A DNA stretch of 12,315 nucleotides. Origin: JBNKFQ01 sp050289385 (lineage in GTDB: Bacteria > Pseudomonadota > Gammaproteobacteria > Pseudomonadales > Porticoccaceae). The stretch spans positions 1 to 12,315 of the forward strand of contig JBNKFQ010000160.1 of assembly GCA_050289385.1 (NCBI GenBank), in the 5' to 3' direction. Within the stretch, counting starts at the first letter, position 1, and the number at the start of each line of letters is the position of its first letter. The translations under genes were made by a program, and so were the position numbers. Below, piece after piece: positions 5,929 through 11,978 of the stretch. The notes below the pieces were generated by a model. It was not told where the DNA came from. It made no database searches and saw nothing but the letters and a program-made list of their open reading frames with translations.

Positions 5929-7518
5929 TCAATGTTCCCTTGTCGCCCTGAATTCCACCTCTGGATATCTCTCTTCAGTCAAGCTCAAGTTGACACGGGT
6001 CGGCGCCAGATAGGTCAGGTGACCACCACCGTCAATCGCCAGATTGTCTCTGCATTTACGCCGAAATTCCTCCAGTTTTTTGGCGTCACTGCAATCAGCC
6101 CAGCGCGCCGTGTTAACGTTCACCGGTTCATAAATTGCCTCAACCTTGTACTCATCTTTGAGACGATAAGCCACTACCTCAAACTGCAAGACGCCGACTG
6201 CACCGACAATGATGTCATTACTGTTTATCGGGAAAAAAACCTGGGTAGAGCCCTCTTCCGACAGCTGCTGCAAGCCCTTCTGCAATTGCTTGGTCTTCAA
6301 CGGATCCTTCAGGCGAATACGTCTGAACAGCTCGGGAGCGAAATGGGGAATACCGGTAAACTTGAGGCTTTCCCCCTCGGTAAAGGTGTCTCCGATCTGT
6401 ATGGTGCCGTGATTGTGCAGGCCGATAATATCACCGGAAAGAGCTTCCTCAACATGACTGCGATCACCCGCCATAAAAGTGACGGCATCGGCAATTTTCA
6501 CGTCCTTGCCCAATCGTACATGCTTCATCTTCATGCCTTTGTGGTAAGTGCCAGAGCAAATACGCATAAAGGCAATTCGATCCCGATGCTTTGGGTCCAT
6601 ATTGGCCTGAATCTTAAAAACAAAGCCACTGAATGCCTCCTCACCAGGTTCAACAATACGACTGTGAGTAGCCCGCGCCTGGGGCACAGGCGCCCATTCG
6701 ACAAAGCCGTCAAGCATTTCCCGCACACCAAAATTACCCAGCGCGGTACCGAAAAATACTGGCGTTAATTTGCCCGTCAGGTATTCGTCCAGATCAAATT
6801 GGTGAGTGGCACCGCGTACAAGTTCAATTTCGTCACGAACATCGGCGGCAAAGGCGCCCATCAGCTCGTCAAATTCCGGGCTGTCCAGACCCTTGATCTG
6901 AATATCGTCCGGAATGGTATGGCCTTTACCCTGCTGATAGAGATGAACAGTGTCGGTATAGAGGTTGTATACGCCCTTGAAGTCCCTACCCATACCCAGT
7001 GGCCAGTTGATGGGAGCCGCCTTGATTTTGAGTACGGACTCAATTTCGTCCATCACATCTATCGGGTCACGAATATCGCGGTCCATTTTGTTAATAAAAG
7101 AAAGTATGGGTGTGTCTCGCAAGCGACAGACTTCCATCAGTTTGATGGTGCGATCCTCCACGCCCTTGGCGCCATCAATAACCATCAACACAGAATCCAC
7201 TGCGGTCAGAGTACGGTAGGTGTCTTCCGAAAAATCTTCGTGGCCGGGCGTATCCAGCAGGTTGACCGTGCGTCCTTTGTAGGGAAACTGCATAACAGAG
7301 GATGTCACCGAAATACCCCGCTCCTGCTCCATGGTCATCCAGTCGGAGGTGGCGTGGCGGTCGGATTTTTTACCCTTGACGGTACCCGCCACCTGAATCA
7401 GTTGGCCCAGCAACAGCAGTTTTTCCGTGATGGTGGTTTTACCTGCGTCGGGGTGCGAGATGATAGCAAAAGTGCGTCTCTTATTGATTTCATTGATAAA
7501 ATTGCTATCTACTGCCAC
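5929..7518 (-). CDS. prfC: Peptide chain release factor 3, probable native start (GTG) inside the fused frame
   Basis: From GTG 7518 the product reads MAVDSNFINEINKRRTFA and is 529 residues, the same length as E. coli RF3. AAGGA sits at 7526-7530, exactly 7 bases before the GTG, which is an ideal ribosome binding site. RF3 is the cytoplasmic GTPase that removes class I release factors after peptide release. The conserved blocks are all intact: SHPDAGKTT, DTPGHEDFSEDTY, INKMDRDIRDP, FKIQANMDPKHRDR, GDRSHVEEA and GIPHFAPELFRRIRLKDP. I treat this as the functional RF3 product, with the Fic extension as an additional possibility. No convincing private promoter was found between the Fic domain and the GTG, so prfC may depend on the upstream XRE-Fic promoter. 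Confidence 0.85.
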   Translation of the reverse strand: MAVDSNFINEINKRRTFAIISHPDAGKTTITEKLLLLGQLIQVAGTVKGKKSDRHATSDWMTMEQERGISVTSSVMQFPYKGRTVNLLDTPGHEDFSEDTYRTLTAVDSVLMVIDGAKGVEDRTIKLMEVCRLRDTPILSFINKMDRDIRDPIDVMDEIESVLKIKAAPINWPLGMGRDFKGVYNLYTDTVHLYQQGKGHTIPDDIQIKGLDSPEFDELMGAFAADVRDEIELVRGATHQFDLDEYLTGKLTPVFFGTALGNFGVREMLDGFVEWAPVPQARATHSRIVEPGEEAFSGFVFKIQANMDPKHRDRIAFMRICSGTYHKGMKMKHVRLGKDVKIADAVTFMAGDRSHVEEALSGDIIGLHNHGTIQIGDTFTEGESLKFTGIPHFAPELFRRIRLKDPLKTKQLQKGLQQLSEEGSTQVFFPINSNDIIVGAVGVLQFEVVAYRLKDEYKVEAIYEPVNVNTARWADCSDAKKLEEFRRKCRDNLAIDGGGHLTYLAPTRVNLSLTEERYPEVEFRATREH

Positions 7519-8235
7519 GTCAGAGTCCTTATTTGTACCTAAATTTGTACCCATTGTTGATTTTGCTTCTTTACTGCTTTTTGAGCCGCCGCTTGAAGCG
7601 GACGACATTTTACTTGAATCACCGTCTTGCGCTCCTACAAATTCGAGCAAGGCGGCAAAATCATGTCCATCAGCACTTCTAAGTGCCGCGATATACTGAT
7701 CCCGACGGGCATTCATTTTTTCTAATGCGTATCCGCCCGACCAATCAATTTCTTCCTCATCCATCAGCTTGGTTAAAACCGCATCTGCCATAATGCGGGA
7801 ATGCCGACCATTTCCGTTTGGGAAAGGGTGGATATATACCAACTTATAATGAAACCGCGCCGCCAACTCTTTAGGCGGATACGTACCGTTCTCTATCCAA
7901 TACTCAGCGTCACCGAATAATTGACGAAGCTGTATAGCAATCTGAACAGGATCAATCCCGATATTCTTTTCTGTCTTCCTAAAAGTCCCCGCCCATTTCC
8001 AAACCTTCCCGAAAAGTCTTTTGTGCAAGTCGCAAACAAAGTCCTCTGAGAGAACATCGGGGGTCTTTTGTTTCTTGAGCCACTGCATCCCCTCATCAAT
8101 ATTGGCTTGCTCAAGCTGATCCAGTTCTCCTCTGGTCGTCACATGCTTGAACAGTAAACCCGCCATCTCATCAGGATCGAGAGGCGTTGAGCCATCCGGT
8201 TCACCGACAATTTGCGGCGGGTTTTCCTCGCTCAT
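5929..8235 (-). CDS. In-frame fusion: Fic domain ('mobile mystery protein B' type) + peptide chain release factor 3
   Basis: 768 residues in one frame. Residues 1 to about 205 are a full Fic protein. DPDEMAGLLFKHVTTRGELD resembles the start of mobile mystery protein B (TIGR02613 type), and the active site HPFPNGNGRHSR lies at 136-147, matching HPFx(D/N)GNGRxxR. A low-complexity Ser/Lys/Gly linker (about 206-239) leads into a complete translational GTPase from about 240: G1 SHPDAGKTT (260-268), G3 DTPGH (328-332), G4 NKMD (382-385), C-terminus FRATREH. Fic enzymes usually AMPylate targets, and Doc phosphorylates EF-Tu. RF3 recycles RF1/RF2 on ribosomes. The start overlaps the upstream XRE gene by ATGA. 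The open frame is certain. Production of the fused protein is not, because RF3 has its own good start inside (see 7518). Confidence 0.85.
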   Translation of the reverse strand: MSEENPPQIVGEPDGSTPLDPDEMAGLLFKHVTTRGELDQLEQANIDEGMQWLKKQKTPDVLSEDFVCDLHKRLFGKVWKWAGTFRKTEKNIGIDPVQIAIQLRQLFGDAEYWIENGTYPPKELAARFHYKLVYIHPFPNGNGRHSRIMADAVLTKLMDEEEIDWSGGYALEKMNARRDQYIAALRSADGHDFAALLEFVGAQDGDSSKMSSASSGGSKSSKEAKSTMGTNLGTNKDSDVAVDSNFINEINKRRTFAIISHPDAGKTTITEKLLLLGQLIQVAGTVKGKKSDRHATSDWMTMEQERGISVTSSVMQFPYKGRTVNLLDTPGHEDFSEDTYRTLTAVDSVLMVIDGAKGVEDRTIKLMEVCRLRDTPILSFINKMDRDIRDPIDVMDEIESVLKIKAAPINWPLGMGRDFKGVYNLYTDTVHLYQQGKGHTIPDDIQIKGLDSPEFDELMGAFAADVRDEIELVRGATHQFDLDEYLTGKLTPVFFGTALGNFGVREMLDGFVEWAPVPQARATHSRIVEPGEEAFSGFVFKIQANMDPKHRDRIAFMRICSGTYHKGMKMKHVRLGKDVKIADAVTFMAGDRSHVEEALSGDIIGLHNHGTIQIGDTFTEGESLKFTGIPHFAPELFRRIRLKDPLKTKQLQKGLQQLSEEGSTQVFFPINSNDIIVGAVGVLQFEVVAYRLKDEYKVEAIYEPVNVNTARWADCSDAKKLEEFRRKCRDNLAIDGGGHLTYLAPTRVNLSLTEERYPEVEFRATREH
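7526..7530 (-). promoter_or_regulatory. Shine-Dalgarno sequence for the internal prfC GTG
   Basis: AAGGA on the minus strand, spaced 7 bases from GTG 7518. It decides the choice of native RF3 start and lies inside the Fic-RF3 open frame, so the ribosome can enter twice on this mRNA. Confidence 0.65.
7531..7551. repeat. 9-bp direct repeat at the Fic/RF3 junction
   Basis: ATTTGTACC occurs at 7531-7539 and again at 7543-7551, separated by TAA (12-bp period). On the coding strand this is GGTACAAAT twice, encoding the linker GTNLGTN just before the RF3 ribosome binding site. It may mark a small duplication at the join. Confidence 0.6.
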
Positions 8236-8699
8236 GTTTCACTCCAGAAGTCCGAGGGCATTTTGCTCATGATTTCGGAGGCGATACGCTCAATCTCCGA
8301 ATTGAGCGTTTCCTTGTCCAAAGACTGGGCTTCTAGCGCCATGTGCGTAGAAGCGGCTTTAACACGGGCTTTCGCCTGTTTAATCGCTTGCTCCCTAATC
8401 AAGCTATCAATATCCTTTTCAGGCACGACGGCATAAACAAAACGGCAATTCATGGCTTCTGCCATCGTTTGCATAGTGCGAAGCGTAACGCTCCCCGACA
8501 CTTCGCCGGATTCCGCCTGAGAAACCCGTCCTTTGGTCACGCCTAAGCGTTTTGCCAATTGTGCGCCAGACATCCCAAGCGCCTTACGAACAGTTCTTAG
8601 CCATCCCTCGGATACAGGCATAGAGTAACCGCCAAACTGTTTTACAGCTTGGTTCACCTTATCTCTATATTGCTTTAATACAATTGCCTCAAAGCTCAT
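8232..8699 (-). CDS. XRE-family regulator, 'mobile mystery protein A' type, putative antitoxin partner of the Fic protein
   Basis: 155 residues. A helix-turn-helix of XRE/Cro type spans about residues 33-85, with TVRKALGMSGAQLAKRLGVT and then GRVSQAESGEVSGSVTLRTM. The segment AEAMNCRFVYAVVPEKDI and the helical, charged C-terminus match what I recall of mobile mystery protein A (TIGR02612). By definition that family occurs next to a Fic-family mobile mystery protein B, often in plasmid or mobilisation contexts. Exactly that partner follows here with a 4-base ATGA overlap, implying translational coupling. The likely role is DNA-binding autorepressor and possible antitoxin of the Fic enzyme. The latter is inference by analogy with other XRE/Fic pairs. 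The start at 8699 has AGGT about 7 bases upstream. Its probable operators lie at 8736-8852. Confidence 0.85.
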   Translation of the reverse strand: MSFEAIVLKQYRDKVNQAVKQFGGYSMPVSEGWLRTVRKALGMSGAQLAKRLGVTKGRVSQAESGEVSGSVTLRTMQTMAEAMNCRFVYAVVPEKDIDSLIREQAIKQAKARVKAASTHMALEAQSLDKETLNSEIERIASEIMSKMPSDFWSET

Positions 8700-8735
8700 G
8701 GGGTTTACCTATATGTATCCTTTCAACTACAAGTT

Positions 8736-8852
8736 GTTTAGTTAAAAATATACCAAATATCCAATAATGTCCACAAATAACTAAACCATAGAGCTATAAT
8801 AGTTTAGCTATTACTAAACCATTACAGAGCAGGAGTTTAGCCATAACTAAAC
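8736..8852. repeat. Operator-like array, GTTTAG-N6-CTAAAC on a 33-bp period
   Basis: Two perfect 18-bp dyads GTTTAG-N6-CTAAAC lie at 8802-8819 and 8835-8852, offset by exactly 33 bp. Half-sites keep the same register. CTAAAC at 8781-8786 is 33 bp before the one at 8814. GTTTAG at 8736-8741 is 66 bp before the one at 8802. The array spans the putative promoter of the XRE-Fic operon. 33 bp is about three helical turns, so bound dimers would lie on nearly the same face. Binding by the XRE protein is inferred. Iteron-like replication DNA is a less likely alternative. Confidence 0.65.
8747..8776 (-). promoter_or_regulatory. Putative promoter of the XRE-Fic-(prfC) operon
   Basis: On the minus strand, an extended -10, TGG-TATATT (plus 8747-8755), is preceded by TTGTGG (plus 8771-8776) with 18 bp between the hexamers. 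The predicted transcription start falls near 8740, inside a GTTTAG half-operator. A second half-operator, TAACTAAAC (8778-8786), abuts the -35 region. This arrangement suits repression by the encoded XRE protein. Confidence 0.5.
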
Positions 8853-8875
8853 CTCTTCCTTGAAGCCAAGGGAGC

Positions 8876-9113
8876 CTAATGGCTCCAAAAGATATGGACT
8901 TCTCTATAGCCCATTTCGATGGTGAATATATCGCCGGAAAGCTCCAAATCCCGTCCCATACGCTCATAGTCGATATACAATTTCTAAGTGCTTGGGTATA
9001 TCGCCTGTGTCTTCGGTCAACTCTTGGGCATAATCGGCTACGCTTGAATGACAGCCACAATAGCATTCTTCCATCACCTTTCTTGCCTCCTCCACGTTGT
9101 AATCTTTGAAATC
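8876..9113 (-). pseudogene. ArdA-like antirestriction protein, C-terminal remnant with frameshift
   Basis: About 79 residues of the C-terminal part of an ArdA-type protein, a DNA mimic that inhibits type I restriction enzymes. It is carried by plasmids and conjugative elements. One frame reads VADYAQELTEDTGDIPKHLE up to about 8979. After one extra base (8978), the next frame continues YIDYERMGRDLELSGDIF and ends VHIFWSH with TAG at 8876-8878. This matches the usual ArdA tail (IPxHLxxYIDYExMxRDxELxGDIF...VHVFW). The N-terminal two thirds are missing, replaced by IS91-type sequence, so the gene is dead. The left limit of similarity (about 9113) is approximate. Identification is from recalled family sequence, not a search. 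Confidence 0.72.
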
Positions 9114-9158
9114 TTTGGGCACAGGCAAACAGTTTTCGAAGTCTTCATCATCGGCCGG

Positions 9159-9471
9159 GTAGGTGGACGATTCATCGCTCACCAACACACCCTGACGCAC
9201 CAACGCGCTGACTAATGCGTTGCAGCAATGGCATGAGCTCGCTTTGGCTGGGCGCCTTTATCCGCTGAAATTTCAGGTACCCCGACCGGAGATCCTGGAT
9301 GTAGACGCCATCGAGAAATAAGATGTGGTAATGCAGATTTAAATTGAGGGCTGAACCGAAGCGCTGGATCAAGGTGACCGCACCGGTATGCGCTTCACCT
9401 ACACGGTAACCTGCCCGCCGAATCAGGAAGCTGGAAATGGCCCGCACCACCACCTGCAGTACTTTGCTCAT
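9159..9471 (-). pseudogene. IS91-family (HUH/Y2) transposase fragment, frameshifted
   Basis: Minus-strand translation gives VVVRAISSFLIRRAG, then AHTGAVTLIQRFGSALNLN and LHYHILFLDGVY. This is the hallmark central stretch of IS91/IS801-type putative transposases, and His-Tyr-His here corresponds to the HUH metal motif. Near 9203-9207 the frame breaks: one frame runs into a stop as SQRVGASGCVGER, while the next resumes as LVRQGVLVSDESSTY, the expected continuation. The N-terminal zinc-finger part and the C-terminal half with the catalytic tyrosine are absent. The right limit is uncertain, because residues upstream of about 9471 do not look like transposase. The fragment runs directly into ArdA-like sequence at about 9113-9159, so it is a composite relic that cannot transpose. 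Confidence 0.72.
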
Positions 9472-9591
9472 CGGCGCTTTTTGCACCACACAATTAACCT
9501 GCAGCGCTCCGCTATTCTCATCATCCATCGCGATCTGACTGCACTTGCTCTGCAACAGACTCACCCTATACCTCTTTGCCTGCAGGAACAA

Positions 9592-9856
9592 ACAACACCT
9601 GCAAAGATTGAGCTATTACCCGGATTCACTTTTATGCATTGCAGTTAATTCACGGTGTCAATGCAGGCGCCAATGCAAAGGATTCCCGGTCTCCGTTACA
9701 GGTAACGAATTATCGGGGCTTTGTCTTACCCATTGTGGATAAATCAGTGATCTGACGTAAAAGGTATTGAGCGATCTCCCTGGTACTCCTTGCTAATCCG
9801 TCGACTAGTCACAATCAACGTGGTTCGCAACAGATTTGCTACAAACAGGCCCTAAC
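9592..9856. other. Gene-free DNA with short palindromes, possible relic end of the mobile segment
   Basis: No supportable gene. It holds the perfect dyad CGTTAC-AG-GTAACG (9694-9707), CAATGCA at 9659-9665 and 9671-9677, and its inverse TGCATTG at 9635-9641. An inverted pair TGCAGG/CCTGCA (9581-9603) straddles its edge. These could be IS91-type terminal hairpins or a terminator region after the M50/HlyD operon, but I cannot assign them. Confidence 0.35.
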
Positions 9857-11977
9857 CTAAAACGTAAATTCCCTGAGAAAAGCCGCTGCCAGTGCTTCAT
9901 ACCAGCGGCCTGCCAGGCTGATGGCAGGCGCTTTGATTTCCAGGCTGCCCCGCTGTGCAAGAAAAATAGCAAAGCTGTTATGAAGAGGGTTGTCCAGCAC
10001 ATGACCAGTGATTCGATAAAGCGCATCCGTAGGTTGCAGCAAGCCGCTATCGGTGACACGGGTATTAATGGGCCCTCCATTAACGCTTGCCAACTGCGGC
10101 ATATCCAGGGCACCAATACCCAACTGATCGATACTGTCTATCTTGATTGTGATAATTTTTGCAGTAACGTGTTCGGGGATAAACCGCGCGGTGGCGGGTT
10201 TGTCCAGTCGGGCGATATCGGTTTGGGAAACGTAGCCGACAATGCGTGGCGAACTGGTGCGGTCAACAATTCGGGCGAGGAGTGATTTAGCCGGGACCCA
10301 GACACCAGGGCGGGTGGTGTCGCCCAGGTCGCGCACGTTGCCGGCAATGGGTGCTCGCACAATCAGGTTGGCTTCCCTTGCAGCGAGCTTGCTCATTTCC
10401 GCTCGCAAACGTAACACTTCCTGCTCCTGCCGAGTGACGTCGGCCAGCGCCCCGGCACCGCTGCGAGACTGGGCCAGCAAGATTTCGGCAGCCTGTATCT
10501 GCAAGCTGAGGAGACGACGCTCGGAAGCCAGTTGCGGGGATGTCATACGCAACAGCTCCGCACCCGCTTCGACGAATTGACCGTCCTCAACCAGTAAAGA
10601 CTCTATTCTGCCCGCGTTAACGTTCATTACCGGTGTTTGCCTGGCAGCCTGCAATAAAGCAGGGGCGTTGATTTTGTGATGCCAGGGAATCAATAACAGA
10701 ACAAGACCAATCAGCAACAAAAGAGCTATTACATACGCGCGGGGAGTGATCCGCGCCCGCTTGCGTTCGTGCCACCACACCTTAAACTCGGCAAACACTG
10801 GCAGTAAAATAAACCAGATAATTTCCACTGCAAACAGCACAATTCCCAGTGCCTTGAAAAACAGGTGGTAAACGACCAGGGCGATGCCGAGAAACAGAAA
10901 AAACCGGTAAACCCAAACCAGATAAGCAAACACCACCAGTTGGTTGCGTCGCGATGCTGGCAGCGGCTCAGGCGGCTGCGCCTTCAACCCGAACAACACT
11001 TCACGCAGATGCCAACGCGCGAAATTAAACGCTCGCTGTTGCAAATTGGGCACCCGCAAGTAATCCGCCAACAGGTAGTAACCATCAAAGCGCATGAACG
11101 GGCTGAGATTGATCAGCAGCGTGCTCAACCAGGTGGTGGTAGCGAGCAAAAAAGCCATGCTTTGCAGGGCTCCTGCCGGAACAACGTGCCACATGAATGT
11201 GGCGATCATAGCCAGCGCCAGTTCAACGCGAATTCCCGCGGCGCCAATTCTCAATCTCTGTTCCCGGCTGGTTACGCGCCAGGCATCCGACGTGTCTGTG
11301 TACAGCACGGGATAGAGCACCAGAAACGCAATGCCGATCGTCGGCACCCGGCAACCATAGCGTGTGGCCGTGTATGCATGCCCCAGTTCGTGAAGAATTT
11401 TGGCCGATGTCAGGGTAAGCGCCATCCAGGCCAGTCCCTGCCAGTTGGTAAATTGCATAAAGGTGGTCGCAAAGCGATCCCACTGGCGCAAGGTCATTAA
11501 TATGCCAATAACACCGACCGCCACAATCAACTGCTGCGTGCGCCGGGATGCCAGCAAGTTTGCAAACCACAGGGTTTTCTGCAAAAACCGGTCTGGGCGC
11601 CACAGCGGGATGCGGATAAATAAATAGTTATGCACCAGCCATTTCCACAGGGGCGGTTTACCGGCTCGTTCGATGCGCGCAAACTCCTGAGCAGCGTCTT
11701 GCCCGGTGCGCTCAATCAAGCTGTTGGCGTGTAAAAACCGGATAAATTCCCGCACCTGGTCGGTGGAGATATTGAGTATGGTTTCTGTTTGCATGCGTTG
11801 AATCAACGCCTCGACGCTGCCGACAAACCAGCGATTGAGCATTTCAAACGCGGCGTAGCCTATGCGGTAATAACGATTGCGTACCGGGTCGTGGATGGTC
11901 CAGTTGGGGCTGCCGTATTCGTCGTGTTCCGCTGGCAACAGCGTCAGGTCCTCTCGCAAGCCGGGAAGAGCTTCCAT
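9857..11977 (-). CDS. M50 (site-2 protease) metalloprotease/HlyD hybrid, 'putative peptide zinc metalloprotease' type
   Basis: 706 residues. The N-terminal part (about 25-90) resembles a PqqD-like winged fold, with YYRIGYAAFEMLNRW. A multi-spanning membrane region (about 148-432) carries the M50 zinc motif HELGH (196-200) inside a helix. The candidate third ligand Asp298 is in NLSPFMRFDGYYLLADYL, the counterpart of the S2P NPDG motif. After the last membrane helix (about 414-432) come a lipoyl-type half (NAGRIESLLVEDGQFVEAGA, about 454-473), a Gln/Glu/Arg-rich coiled coil (about 490-540), a second half (VRAPIAGNVRDLG) and a beta-barrel tail. The architecture suggests intramembrane proteolysis or processing coupled to export, probably of a peptide. 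The cargo is unknown. The ATG at 11977 is 1 bp after the upstream adaptor's stop, so translation is likely coupled. Confidence 0.88.
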   Translation of the reverse strand: MEALPGLREDLTLLPAEHDEYGSPNWTIHDPVRNRYYRIGYAAFEMLNRWFVGSVEALIQRMQTETILNISTDQVREFIRFLHANSLIERTGQDAAQEFARIERAGKPPLWKWLVHNYLFIRIPLWRPDRFLQKTLWFANLLASRRTQQLIVAVGVIGILMTLRQWDRFATTFMQFTNWQGLAWMALTLTSAKILHELGHAYTATRYGCRVPTIGIAFLVLYPVLYTDTSDAWRVTSREQRLRIGAAGIRVELALAMIATFMWHVVPAGALQSMAFLLATTTWLSTLLINLSPFMRFDGYYLLADYLRVPNLQQRAFNFARWHLREVLFGLKAQPPEPLPASRRNQLVVFAYLVWVYRFFLFLGIALVVYHLFFKALGIVLFAVEIIWFILLPVFAEFKVWWHERKRARITPRAYVIALLLLIGLVLLLIPWHHKINAPALLQAARQTPVMNVNAGRIESLLVEDGQFVEAGAELLRMTSPQLASERRLLSLQIQAAEILLAQSRSGAGALADVTRQEQEVLRLRAEMSKLAAREANLIVRAPIAGNVRDLGDTTRPGVWVPAKSLLARIVDRTSSPRIVGYVSQTDIARLDKPATARFIPEHVTAKIITIKIDSIDQLGIGALDMPQLASVNGGPINTRVTDSGLLQPTDALYRITGHVLDNPLHNSFAIFLAQRGSLEIKAPAISLAGRWYEALAAAFLREFTF

Positions 11978-11978
11978 G

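Noticed and set aside
6799..7542. 247-residue plus-strand open frame
   Set aside because: It lies entirely antisense to the strongly conserved RF3 coding sequence, has no recognisable domain, and lacks a credible ribosome binding site.
7585..7605. Hairpin CCGCTT-C-AAGCGG in the Fic/RF3 linker as a terminator
   Set aside because: On the minus strand it is followed by an A-rich stretch, not T residues. It lies within the open frame and is too short-looped to count.
8736..8852. Possible mini-CRISPR because of the regular 33-bp spacing
   Set aside because: The conserved part is only short GTTTAG/CTAAAC dyads, half-sites are missing in two units, no repeat of 24 bp or more exists, and no cas genes are present.
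8794..9066. 90-residue minus-strand open frame ending in repeated GLVMAKLL/GLVIAKLL
   Set aside because: The repeat in the peptide is only the translated 33-bp operator period, and the frame conflicts with the ArdA reading of the same DNA.
8879..9109. 76-residue plus-strand open frame starting MAPKDMDFSIAHFDG
   Set aside because: It is antisense to the recognisable ArdA remnant, and no family resemblance was seen.
9710..9810. Short minus-strand frame reading LARSTREIAQYLLRQITDL
   Set aside because: It has no start codon, no family resemblance I can name, and stops after about 30 residues.
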